This document shows, one piece after another, positions 25,975 through 34,184 of a stretch of DNA of 64,000 bases (position 1 is its first letter; the number at the start of each line of letters is the position of its first letter). This DNA comes from Alphaproteobacteria bacterium. GTDB lineage: Bacteria > Pseudomonadota > Alphaproteobacteria > Caulobacterales > Hyphomonadaceae. The notes under the pieces are model-generated. The model was not told the DNA's origin, did no database searches, and saw nothing but the letters and a program-made list of their open reading frames with translations. The position numbers and the translations under genes are program-made. The stretch lies in assembly GCA_018830285.1 (NCBI GenBank), contig JAHJSB010000060.1, positions 1 through 64,000 on the forward strand. Reading direction: 5' to 3'.

Positions 25975-27064
25975 GTTCCGGATTGTTCACTTCGGCGTTG
26001 CCCTTGTAGCCGACATTGACCTGGTGCGGATAAGGGATCGTGATGCCTTCCCGGTCGAAGGCTTCCTTGACGGCCTTGGTGAGGTCGGCGCGGACCTGCA
26101 CGAATTCCGGTGTCGCCACCCAGGCGCGCAGGCGCAACTTGATGCTCCAGTCGGCCAGCGCATGCACGCCGACCCATGTTTCCGCCTTTGACAGGACGCG
26201 CGGATGGTCATTGGCCGTATCCAGCAGGACTTTCAGCGCGTGGTCCATATTGTCGTCATAGGAAATGTCGAAATAGAGGTCGAACCTTCGGCGCGTCTGG
26301 CGGGTGTGGTTGACCAGCGCATCGCTCCAGACCTTGTCATTGGTGACGATGACGATCTTGTTGTCGATCTGTTTGAGTGACGTCGTGAAGGGGGAGATGT
26401 CGGTGACCTCGCCTTCGAGACCGGCCAGGCTGACATAGTCGCCAATACGGAACGGACGCAGGATGGCGAGCATGACACCGGCAGCGACCGATTTCATCGT
26501 GTCCTGCAGGCCCAGGCCGATGGCCAGGCCGAGCGCGCCAAGCACGGCGGCAAGCGAGGTTGTCGGGAAACCGAGCTGGGTCAGCGCCGTGACGATGGCG
26601 ACGGCGAAGATCAGGTATTTGACCAGAGACCCGGCAAAGGCGAACAATGTGTCGTCCGCGCCCGTGCGACGATGGGCCTTGCCACCGAAATTGCGCATCG
26701 AGCGGGCGACCCAGTTCGCAAACAGGATCGCCACGAAGAGGATGGCGACGGCGGCGATGGCGCCGGGCCCCCGGCTTTCGACCAAAATGCGCCAATCATA
26801 GCCTGCAAGGCCCAGCGGCAGGGGCGACATCAGGATCAGCGCAAACATACGTGCAACCGAGGCGCCAAGGTCCCAGCTGGAGCCTTCGAAATCCTGGTCT
26901 TTTGGCGTGACGATCTTGCCGACCAGCATGACCAGACGCTTGACCAGAATGGCCGCGATCCAGATGGCGATTGTGGCGGCCAGAACCAGCGACCATTTCA
27001 GGACCTGGGGCTCTGCGGCCTGAGCCCAGGCGGGCCAGCCAGTCATGTCGAATTCAGGCATCAT
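25967..27064 (-). CDS. MscS-family mechanosensitive channel
   Basis: A 365-residue channel with several N-terminal membrane helices, the pore-lining TM3 (TSLAAVLGALGLAIGLGLQDTMKSVAAGVMLAILRPFRIGDYV, seen as the Gly/Ala-rich helix followed by FRIGDYV) and a cytoplasmic beta domain (GEVTDISPFTTSLKQIDNKIVIVTNDKVWSDALVN). It ends in IPYPHQVNV plus a short acidic tail. It releases solutes on hypo-osmotic shock. It is followed by, and overlaps, the small Pro-rich membrane gene. A second MscS with the same C-terminal IPYPHQVNV lies 1.2 kb away across the ArsM gene. Confidence 0.9.
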   Translation of the reverse strand: MMPEFDMTGWPAWAQAAEPQVLKWSLVLAATIAIWIAAILVKRLVMLVGKIVTPKDQDFEGSSWDLGASVARMFALILMSPLPLGLAGYDWRILVESRGPGAIAAVAILFVAILFANWVARSMRNFGGKAHRRTGADDTLFAFAGSLVKYLIFAVAIVTALTQLGFPTTSLAAVLGALGLAIGLGLQDTMKSVAAGVMLAILRPFRIGDYVSLAGLEGEVTDISPFTTSLKQIDNKIVIVTNDKVWSDALVNHTRQTRRRFDLYFDISYDDNMDHALKVLLDTANDHPRVLSKAETWVGVHALADWSIKLRLRAWVATPEFVQVRADLTKAVKEAFDREGITIPYPHQVNVGYKGNAEVNNPEHE

Positions 27065-27179
27065 GTTGCACTCTTGTCATGGGCCGTTGCGGGCTTCAAC
27101 TCACCTTTCACGCTTTGGTGACTGGAAGAAACCCGTCAATTGCGGCAGTCGGACCGGGTCAGGCATCGGGAGCAAGCGC

Positions 27180-28235
27180 ATGAACAAGCAGGTCGTCCAA
27201 GAATATTACGGGGAGATCCTGAAATCCACGTCAGACTTGCGCACCGATGCGTGTACGACGGATGCGGCGCCGCCCCTGCATGTGCGCACGGCGCTGGGCC
27301 GGGTGCATGACGCGGTCGCGGCGCGCTATTACGGGTGCGGCCTGGCCATTCCGGCCGAGCTTGGTGGCCTGCGGGTGCTCGATCTCGGCTGCGGCGCCGG
27401 GCGTGACGTCTATGCACTGGCGAGCCTTGTCGGGCCGGAGGGCCATGTGACGGGTGTCGATATGACTGACGCGCAGCTGGCCGTCGCCCGGGCGCATGAG
27501 ACCTGGCATGCCGAGGCCTTCGGGTATGCAGCACCGAATACGCGATTTCTTGAAGGCGAGTTGGAAAACCTGGACGCGCTGGACCTGGAGCCGGGCAGCT
27601 TCGACCTGATCATTTCAAACTGCGTGATCAATCTCTGCACCGACAAGCCGGCCGTGTTCCGCGCCGCGCACCGGCTGCTGAAGCCAGGCGGTGAGCTTTA
27701 TTTCTCGGATGTCTATGCCGACCGCCGGATACCGGCCGACCTGGTGAAGGACCCTGTCCTGTATGGCGAATGCCTGTCAGGCGCGCTTTACTGGGGCGAC
27801 TATCAGGCCGTGGCCATGGCCGCAGGCTTTGGCGATCCGCGCGTCGTGGAGCATCGCCCGCTGGCGATCATCGATCCGGCGCTGGAGGCCAAGGTCGGGC
27901 AGATCCGCTTTGCCTCGGTGACGGCGCGCCTTTTCAGGCTGGAGGGGCTAGAGCCTGCCTGCGAGGATTATGGCCAGGCCGTGATCTATCGCGGCGGCGT
28001 GGAAGGCATGGAGGAGGTCTTCATCCTCGATGCAGAACACCATATCGAGCAAGGCCGCGTCTTCCCGGTCTGCGGCAACACGCTGGCCATGCTGATGGAG
28101 ACGCGGTTCGCGCGCCATTTCGATGTGGTGGGCGCAGGCGACAGGCATTTCGGCCTGTTTCCCGGATGCGCTGCGCCGGACGTGTTCGCCGCCGGGGACG
28201 TGTCGGCAGCGGCCCCGGTTGGCGGTTGCTGCTGA
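27180..28235 (+). CDS. arsM: Arsenite S-adenosylmethionine methyltransferase (ArsM-like)
   Basis: Methylates trivalent arsenic with SAM. The 351-residue protein has the family N-terminus VVQEYYGEILKSTSDLRTDAC, ARYYGCGLAIP, SAM motif VLDLGCGAGRDVYAL and GVDMTD. Cysteines fall where As(III) ligands are expected: Cys25 (TDACTTD), Cys148 (ISNCVINLC) and Cys198 (GECLSGAL). Typical homologues have two adjacent Cys at the first site; here there is one. The start at 27180 fits GGGAG upstream and the family N-terminus. No arsR, arsB/acr3 or arsC is adjacent, and the C-terminus ends GGCC. Confidence 0.85.
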   Translation: MNKQVVQEYYGEILKSTSDLRTDACTTDAAPPLHVRTALGRVHDAVAARYYGCGLAIPAELGGLRVLDLGCGAGRDVYALASLVGPEGHVTGVDMTDAQLAVARAHETWHAEAFGYAAPNTRFLEGELENLDALDLEPGSFDLIISNCVINLCTDKPAVFRAAHRLLKPGGELYFSDVYADRRIPADLVKDPVLYGECLSGALYWGDYQAVAMAAGFGDPRVVEHRPLAIIDPALEAKVGQIRFASVTARLFRLEGLEPACEDYGQAVIYRGGVEGMEEVFILDAEHHIEQGRVFPVCGNTLAMLMETRFARHFDVVGAGDRHFGLFPGCAAPDVFAAGDVSAAAPVGGCC

Positions 28236-28238
28236 GCG

Positions 28239-29069
28239 CTAGTCCTTGTTCACATTGACCTGGTGCGGATACGGAATGGAGATGCCGGCCGCATCGAGCG
28301 CTGCCTTGACGTTCATGGTGAGGGCCCAGCGGGTTTCCCAATAGTCCGGCGTCTTCACCCATGGGCGGGCAATGATGTCGACGGAACTGGCGCCGAGATT
28401 GTCGACCCGCACGACGGGCACAGGCTCCGTGAGCACGCGGCTGTCGGCCTTGATGACACCTTCGATCACGCTCATCGCATGCTCCATGCCGTCGCCATAA
28501 TCGATGCCGAAGACGAGATCGATGCGGCGCGTCGGGTAGCCTGCGTAATTCTTGATGATGCCATCGATGGCCTGGCTATTGGGCACGATGACCTGGACAT
28601 TTTCAGGCGTTGCCATGATGGTCTGGAACAGGTTGATTTCCTTCACCGTTCCGCCGACGCCTGCCACTTCGATATACTGGCCGACACCATAGGGCCGGAA
28701 CAGCATGATCATGATGCCGGAGGCGATGTTGCCCAGCGCGCCCTGCAGTGACAGGCCGATGGCCAGGGTCATGGCGCCGAGGATGGCGACGAAGCTGGTG
28801 GCCTGTACGCCGAACAATTGCAGCGCTGCGATGATTGTGGCTGCCGTCAGGAACCAGCGGACAAGCGACGCGAAGAAGCTGCCGAGGGTCTCGTCGATGT
28901 TCGGCCGCTTGACGGCCTGCCTGCGGACCATGCTGGCCATCGCTCCCGAGATGCGAAGGCCGACGATCAGGACGATAAAGGCGCCCAGCGCCTTCAGGCC
29001 ATAGGCCGCGAGCGTGGGCCAGTTGTCTGCAAGCACGGCTTGCCAGTCGATGTCGTTCAGGAAGTCCAT
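28239..29069 (-). CDS. Small MscS-type mechanosensitive channel
   Basis: A 276-residue MscS of minimal size (three membrane helices). The pore helix region is ATSFVAILGAMTLAIGLSLQGALGNIASG followed by FRPYGVGQYIEV; the cytoplasmic domain includes VKEINLFQTIMATPENVQVIVPNSQAIDG. It ends IPYPHQVNVNKD, sharing the tail motif of the longer channel at 25967-27064, so they may be paralogues that diverged in length. It is convergent with arsM (3 bp between stops) and downstream of the TspO-like gene. Confidence 0.9.
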   Translation of the reverse strand: MDFLNDIDWQAVLADNWPTLAAYGLKALGAFIVLIVGLRISGAMASMVRRQAVKRPNIDETLGSFFASLVRWFLTAATIIAALQLFGVQATSFVAILGAMTLAIGLSLQGALGNIASGIMIMLFRPYGVGQYIEVAGVGGTVKEINLFQTIMATPENVQVIVPNSQAIDGIIKNYAGYPTRRIDLVFGIDYGDGMEHAMSVIEGVIKADSRVLTEPVPVVRVDNLGASSVDIIARPWVKTPDYWETRWALTMNVKAALDAAGISIPYPHQVNVNKD

Positions 29070-29085
29070 GAATTACTCCGGGGGT

Positions 29086-29844
29086 TCAGGCCTGGCTGCG
29101 CGCGCCATGGGCGCCGCGGGTCAGCCGCAAGTAGAGGATGAGGACAGTGAGTGCACCGGTGACGATGGCGAGCCAGGTCATGCCGGTGACGGTCCAGTTA
29201 TTGAGCAGGATGCCGACGAGGCCCCATGCGAGCGAGACGAAAAACCAGGGACTGCGACTGACACAGCGGGCGAAGGCCCAGGCCGTGAGCGCAGCGGGCA
29301 CGAGCGTCGCCCAAAGCATCTGCCACGGATAGTCGGTTGCGCCGAGCGTGGTGAAATGGCGGATCGTCAACGGGATCGAGATGGCGATCGCGACCGTGAT
29401 CCAGCCCGCGAGCAGGCCGGTGGCCATATCGGCGGCGAGCTTGGCGACGCTGCCACCCATGCCGCGCATCCGGTCAAACCTGTTGGCAGCGAACCAGGCG
29501 GCAGCGGCAATCGGAAACAGGAGTGCGAAGTCAAGCGGCTGGGACACGATCAGCTGGGCGCTCAACATCCAGATAACGTTCAGCATGCCGGCAATGGTCA
29601 GGGCCGGGGTGATTCGATCCATCCACGGTTCGCGGCGGAAGACCGCAAACAGGGCAAACACGAAATAGGCCAGGAAAACCAGGCTCCAGATCGCGAAGAA
29701 GGCAGGCAGGGGCTGTTCCGGTGCACCGAGATCGCGTGTCGCATTGCCGATCGGCGTACCGACGCCGAGCAGCGGCGCCAGCGCGCCAGACAGGGGCTGC
29801 AGCACGGCGAGCAGGAGCAGAATCACGGGCGGCTGTTTTTCCAT
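29086..29844 (-). CDS. TspO/MBR-like polytopic membrane protein
   Basis: A 252-residue integral membrane protein with about eight hydrophobic segments. PAFFAIWSLVFLAYFVFALFAV and LNVIWMLSAQLIVSQPLD recall the longer bacterial 'tryptophan-rich sensory protein' (TspO/MBR) family, though Trp content is modest and no ligand-site signature is clear. The ATG at 29844 is preferred over a TTG at 29895, but no strong Shine-Dalgarno supports either. It is divergent from the HU gene and 16 bp upstream of the small MscS gene, suggesting co-transcription with it. Confidence 0.55.
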   Translation of the reverse strand: MEKQPPVILLLLAVLQPLSGALAPLLGVGTPIGNATRDLGAPEQPLPAFFAIWSLVFLAYFVFALFAVFRREPWMDRITPALTIAGMLNVIWMLSAQLIVSQPLDFALLFPIAAAAWFAANRFDRMRGMGGSVAKLAADMATGLLAGWITVAIAISIPLTIRHFTTLGATDYPWQMLWATLVPAALTAWAFARCVSRSPWFFVSLAWGLVGILLNNWTVTGMTWLAIVTGALTVLILYLRLTRGAHGARSQA

Positions 29845-29968
29845 GGACGACTTATGACCCTGAATGGCTGGAGGGCAAATTGGTTGCACTGACAAAAGTG
29901 TGGTGGCGCCGGATGGATTCGCGTTATAGGCCGCCCTCTCTGCGAAGACTTAACAAAGGATTTTGCTC

Positions 29969-30397
29969 ATGGCAAAGACACCTGTGGCCAAGAAGGCCCC
30001 TGCAAAAATGGCAGCCAAGAAAGCTGTTGCGAAACCGGCTGCGACCAAAGCTGTCACGGCGAAGAAGCCCGCTGCAAAAGCCGCACCTGCTGCGGCTGCC
30101 AAGGCAGCACCGAAAACGGCAACGACTGTGACCCTGCGTCAGATGTCGGTCGAAATGGCTGAGGCCCACGGCCTCACCAAGAAACAGACACAAGAATTGT
30201 TCGACGACATGGCCGTGCGGATTACGAAACGCCTCAAGAAAGGCGAGCGTATTCGCATGAACGGCCTCGGCACGCTGGAAGTGCGCAAGCGCCTGGCGCG
30301 CATGGGCCGCAACCCGGCAACGGGCGAAGCGATCAAGATCAAGGCGTCCAAGAAGGTTGCCTTCCGCGTCGCCAAGGAACTCAAAGAAACCGTCTGA
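29969..30397 (+). CDS. HU-type nucleoid protein with histone-H1-like Lys/Ala-rich N-terminal tail
   Basis: A 142-residue DNA-binding protein in two parts. Residues 1 to about 53 are a disordered, strongly basic tail built of KKA, AKK, AAK and KPAA repeats with Pro, like the C-terminal tail of histone H1 or bacterial AlgP/Hc1. Residues 54-142 are a complete HU/IHF domain (MSVEMAEAHGLTKKQTQELF, then GLGTLEVRKR and ARMGRNPATGEAIKI, the DNA-binding arm signature). The ATG at 29969 has AAAGGA 8 nt upstream. The tail would add sequence-independent DNA compaction or bridging. A strong terminator follows, so it is monocistronic. Confidence 0.92.
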   Translation: MAKTPVAKKAPAKMAAKKAVAKPAATKAVTAKKPAAKAAPAAAAKAAPKTATTVTLRQMSVEMAEAHGLTKKQTQELFDDMAVRITKRLKKGERIRMNGLGTLEVRKRLARMGRNPATGEAIKIKASKKVAFRVAKELKETV

Positions 30398-30426
30398 TAG
30401 CGGACGTCTTCTGAAATCCCGGAAAA

Positions 30427-30460
30427 GGGTCAGGCTCGCAGAGCGCCTGGCCCTTTTTTT
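30427..30460 (+). terminator. Intrinsic terminator after the HU gene
   Basis: Nine-bp stem GGGTCAGGC / GCCTGGCCC with one T-G wobble (30427-30435 and 30445-30453), a 9-nt loop and seven T residues. It begins 29 bp after the stop codon. Confidence 0.88.
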
Positions 30461-30529
30461 GTTTGCTGGAGGCTGGGCTCCGCTAACGCGGCGGCGTCAG
30501 CGTCTGCGCCTTGCTAGAGTAAGCTGCGG

Positions 30530-32152
30530 CTAGTCCGGCAACATCGCTGACAGCGTTTCGATCCGGTCAGCCTCGGCGGTTGGCTTGTCCCAGCGGATGC
30601 GGTTGATGCGGGGAAAGCGCATGGCGAGGCCGGACTTGTGGCGGGGCGAGCGTTGTAACCCCTCGAACGCCACTTCCAGAACCACGCCGGCCTCCTTGCT
30701 GGCCGTGACGGAGCGGACGGGCCCGAACCGGTCAATCGTATTGGCACGGACAAAGGCATCGAGCTGCTTCAGCTCCGCGTCGGTGAAACCGAAATAGGCC
30801 TTCCCGACGGGGGTGAGCCGGTCCTCGCCATCTTCGTCACGCCAGACACCGAACGTGAAATCGGAATAGAAGCTGGAACGCTTGCCGTGGCCGCGCTGGG
30901 CATACATCAGCACGGCATCGACGAGGAACGGATCGCGCTTCCACTTGTACCAGAAGCCCTTGGGGCGTCCGGCGAGATAGGCGCTGTCCCAGCGTTTCAG
31001 CATCACGCCTTCGATTTCCGGCGCGGGCGGATCGAGACGCGCATCGTCGAGCGCCGCCAGCGTGGTGACGGGGACGAGCGGGGAGAGGTCGAACCGGTCG
31101 CTCTCGATGCCGAGGACAAAGCTTTCAAGCCGGGTGCGGCGTTCACGGAAGGACTGGCCGCGCAGGTCGCGGATGCCGTCCTGCAGCAGGTCATAGGCGC
31201 GAATGAAGGCGGGGTGCGTTTCCAGCTGGCGTTTCGAGACCGTCTTGCGACCCAGTCGCTGCTGCAGCGCATTGAACGGAGCGACGGTGCCGTCGGCATT
31301 GCGGACAAGGAGTTCGCCGTCGAGCGTGCCATGGAATTCCATGGCAGCGACAACGTCCGGGAAGGCGTGGGAGATATCGTCGCCGGTGCGGGTATAGATG
31401 CGGCGCGCGCCGCCTGCCGCAGAGGCCTGGACGCGGACACCGTCGTATTTCCATTCCGCCGCGAACGTGTCTGCAGTGATCAGGCCGGGGTCGACTGCGT
31501 CCGGCGTGTCGCGGTCCGCCTTGGGCACGAGGGGATGGGCGAGCATGACCGGGCGGAACGGCGCGGCGATGTCGGGTGCCGGTTTGTCGGCGCGGCCTTC
31601 GAGCCAGGCGAACAGGCTTCCATAGGGCGGGGCGAGGCCATGCCAGATTTCCTCGATTTCGGTGACGTCCTTGCCGCCGAAAGCCGCGAGCGCGAGCTTG
31701 GCGAGACGGGCCGAGACACCGATGCGCAGGCCGCCGGTCAGCAGTTTCAGGAAGGCCCAGCGGCCGGTCGCGTCGAGACCGTCGAGCCATCCGGCGACCA
31801 GCTTGGGCGCCTCGGCGCGGGGGGCTACGGTCAGCGTTTCGACAATGTCGGACAGGGGTGGCGTGCGATTGGCGCCGCGCACGTCCGGCCAGACCAGGCT
31901 GACCGTTTCGGCCAGGTCGCCGACATAATCATAGGACAGGGCGAACAGTTCCGGGTCCATGCGCCCGTCCATGAGGGCGCGGATCATGGCCGGTTTGACG
32001 TTCGGGATATCGAGATCGCCGGTGATCGCACCGAGCGCATAGCCACGGCCCGGATCAGGCGCGGCGGCGAAATAATCCACCATCAGGCGCAGCTTGCCGT
32101 TGCGCGACGGCGTGAGCACAAGTCTGTCAAGCAGGTCGGCAAAGGCTTGCAT
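30530..32152 (-). CDS. ATP-dependent DNA ligase, ligase-associated damage-response type (PP_1105 family)
   Basis: Seals DNA nicks using ATP. The 540-residue protein has an N-terminal DNA-binding domain (1-200), the adenylation domain with motif I EWKYDGVRV (Lys235 is the expected AMP acceptor), motif III-like FHGTLDGELLVRN, motif IV EGVMLKRWDSAYLAGRPKG and motif V WYKWKRDP, and a C-terminal OB domain. Size and architecture match the bacterial ligase that partners a nuclease, an Lhr-type helicase and a phosphoesterase. All three partners are in this window but not adjacent (34185-35213, 41909-44410, 44559-45281). It is not LigD: no polymerase or phosphoesterase domain. Confidence 0.92.
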   Translation of the reverse strand: MQAFADLLDRLVLTPSRNGKLRLMVDYFAAAPDPGRGYALGAITGDLDIPNVKPAMIRALMDGRMDPELFALSYDYVGDLAETVSLVWPDVRGANRTPPLSDIVETLTVAPRAEAPKLVAGWLDGLDATGRWAFLKLLTGGLRIGVSARLAKLALAAFGGKDVTEIEEIWHGLAPPYGSLFAWLEGRADKPAPDIAAPFRPVMLAHPLVPKADRDTPDAVDPGLITADTFAAEWKYDGVRVQASAAGGARRIYTRTGDDISHAFPDVVAAMEFHGTLDGELLVRNADGTVAPFNALQQRLGRKTVSKRQLETHPAFIRAYDLLQDGIRDLRGQSFRERRTRLESFVLGIESDRFDLSPLVPVTTLAALDDARLDPPAPEIEGVMLKRWDSAYLAGRPKGFWYKWKRDPFLVDAVLMYAQRGHGKRSSFYSDFTFGVWRDEDGEDRLTPVGKAYFGFTDAELKQLDAFVRANTIDRFGPVRSVTASKEAGVVLEVAFEGLQRSPRHKSGLAMRFPRINRIRWDKPTAEADRIETLSAMLPD

Positions 32153-32244
32153 ACGGTCCTACATAGGGCCAAACACGCGGCATGACAGCGCCGAAACAAG
32201 GCGTGTGACTGTTAAAAAAGCCAATTACCAAGGGACATCCATTC

Positions 32245-32859
32245 ATGACGCTCACGCTCCACCATCTCAACGCCTCGCGCTCGCAGCGGATTGTCTGGCT
32301 TCTGGCCGAACTCGGCGTGCCGCACGAGATCGTCCACTACAAGCGCGACGAGACGACCAACCTTGCGCCGCCGGACCTGTTGAAAATCCACCCGATGGGC
32401 AAGTCGCCCCTGCTGGAAGACGGCGATGTGGTGATCGCGGAAACCGGCGCCATCGCGGAATACCTCATGGGCAAGTACGATACGGCCTACCAGCTGCACC
32501 CACGCCCGAACTCGCCGGAATTTCCGCGCTACCTGGAATGGCTGCATGCGGCCGAAGGCGCGGTGTTCCTGCCGGGCCTGCTGCAGGTCTATTTCCGGCG
32601 CGTCGACATGACCGGCAATCCGGTCGAGGCGATGATGGCGGCCGAGCGCGAGAAGGCCGCGAGCACGATTGAGGCGCACCTGTCGAAATATGCGTATTTT
32701 GCCGGCGAGCGCTTTACGGCCGCCGATTGCCTGATGGGTTTCCAGATCCAGATGGCCGATTCCATGGGCGCGTTGGCAAACCGCCCCGCGACCAAGGCCT
32801 GGCTGGAAAAGATGCGGGCGCGCCCTGCCTACAAGGAAATGCTTAAGGTTGGGATTTAG
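32245..32859 (+). CDS. Glutathione S-transferase family protein
   Basis: A 204-residue cytosolic GST. The N-terminal thioredoxin-like domain starts MTLTLHHLNASRSQRIVWLLAELGVPHEIV, with Ser11/Ser13 near the usual catalytic position, a cis-Pro region HPMGKSPLLEDGDVVIAETGAIAEYL, and an all-helical C-terminal domain (YFAGERFTAADCLMGFQI). The family conjugates glutathione to electrophiles or reduces peroxides; the substrate is unknown. It is divergent from the ligase gene, 92 bp apart, so an oxidative or electrophile-stress link is possible but unproven. Confidence 0.88.
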   Translation: MTLTLHHLNASRSQRIVWLLAELGVPHEIVHYKRDETTNLAPPDLLKIHPMGKSPLLEDGDVVIAETGAIAEYLMGKYDTAYQLHPRPNSPEFPRYLEWLHAAEGAVFLPGLLQVYFRRVDMTGNPVEAMMAAEREKAASTIEAHLSKYAYFAGERFTAADCLMGFQIQMADSMGALANRPATKAWLEKMRARPAYKEMLKVGI

Positions 32860-32903
32860 GCTCAGGCACCGCGCCTGCCTGCGCAGGGGCGCTCCTCAAA
32901 GAC

Positions 32904-34127
32904 CTATTTGCAACCATCCGGATTGGCGTCGCAGCGCGCCATGACGGCGTCCATCCAGCCGGCATAGCCCTGCAGGTTGGTGTAGCGGCCGTTATAGTCG
33001 CCGGCGCAAAACTCGCCGGTGGCGCGGTTTTGCTCGACCACTGACAAGACGCCGACAACCGTCCGGGTGCCGTCCGCCTCGGTGACATAGAGCGGGCCGC
33101 CGCTGTCGCCGACGCAGGGGCCGGCACCGCCGGCGCTGGCGACATAGATGATCGACGGGCCGTTCGCTGTGATGGCGAGCTGTGTGGTCAGCAGGTCGTT
33201 CGAGAGCTGGCCGCCATAATGCGTGAGGCCCCAGCCGGCCATGTCGGCAGTCGGGTAATTGGCGGGGGCGAGCGGCTTCGCGGTGGTGCCATAGCGGGCT
33301 ACCGCCACGTCGGCGATCGGCGCGACCTGCGCGTCATCGAGGCGGATCAGGGCGAGGTCATTGGCATAGCCGTTGGCGGTGCCGAGATAGCCAGCATGGC
33401 AGACGGAGACGGTGCCGCTGGTGACCCTGGCGAGCGGGCTGCGCAGGTTGGCCACGTCGCCGATGAGGCGGAGTTCCTGATAGTCGTCGTCAACGCAATG
33501 GGCCGCCGTCACGAACCAGTTCCTTGCGATACGCGTGGCGCCGCAATGGCCGCTGGCGACGGTGCCGTCGGCCTGCGGGTTGCGGGGTTCGAGTTTCACG
33601 ATGCCGGGAAAACTGGCGAGGGTCGCGGCGAGGCCGTTGACGGCTGCGGTGCCGACCGAGGGGGCTTCCAGCGTGGTGGCACCCGCGACCATGGCCACGG
33701 TCGGCGTCGGCGCGCTGCCAGCGGGGCGGCCACAGCTGGCGGCGTTCAGCGCTGCCAGCGTCGGCAGGGGCGCCTGGGTCGTCAGGGCAAGAGCACCGGC
33801 GGACTCGGGCTGGAGGGCAGTTTCTTCGGTCGTCTCTTCCGCCGTTCCGTCTTCAGGTGCGGTTTCGGTGGGTGCCGTGTCATCCGTCGCAGGCAGCGTA
33901 GCGGTCGCATCTGCTGGCGCGTCGACTGTTGTTTCGGTGGCGGGCGTCTCGGCGGGCACGACTTCGACCGAACTGGTCACATCTTCTTCGAACGCGTCTT
34001 CTGGCAGCTGGTCGACCGGACTGGCGGCTTGTTCGTCCGGTGGATTGAGGCCGGGCACCTTGATGGCGTCGCATCCGGCAAGCACGAGCAGGGCGGCAGC
34101 GGCCGCGAGGAGGGCTGGGCGTTTCAT
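32904..34127 (-). CDS. Trypsin-like serine protease with acidic Thr/Glu-rich linker, lipoprotein
   Basis: A 407-residue S1-family protease. Lipoprotein signal ending LLVLAGCDA, then about 110 residues of low-complexity Thr/Ala/Glu/Asp linker that would hold the enzyme away from the membrane. The protease domain (about 150-405) has an intact triad: His in VTAAHCVDDD, Asp in NDLALIRL, Ser in VGDSGGPLY. Several paired Cys suggest disulfides, including one at the C-terminus. The location is periplasm or cell surface. Possible roles are quality control or extracellular proteolysis. Confidence 0.88.
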   Translation of the reverse strand: MKRPALLAAAAALLVLAGCDAIKVPGLNPPDEQAASPVDQLPEDAFEEDVTSSVEVVPAETPATETTVDAPADATATLPATDDTAPTETAPEDGTAEETTEETALQPESAGALALTTQAPLPTLAALNAASCGRPAGSAPTPTVAMVAGATTLEAPSVGTAAVNGLAATLASFPGIVKLEPRNPQADGTVASGHCGATRIARNWFVTAAHCVDDDYQELRLIGDVANLRSPLARVTSGTVSVCHAGYLGTANGYANDLALIRLDDAQVAPIADVAVARYGTTAKPLAPANYPTADMAGWGLTHYGGQLSNDLLTTQLAITANGPSIIYVASAGGAGPCVGDSGGPLYVTEADGTRTVVGVLSVVEQNRATGEFCAGDYNGRYTNLQGYAGWMDAVMARCDANPDGCK

Positions 34128-34184
34128 GTCGTCCCCTTTGAATACACCTATAGCCGTTACTAAAGGCCCCTTGCCGGGGCGCGG

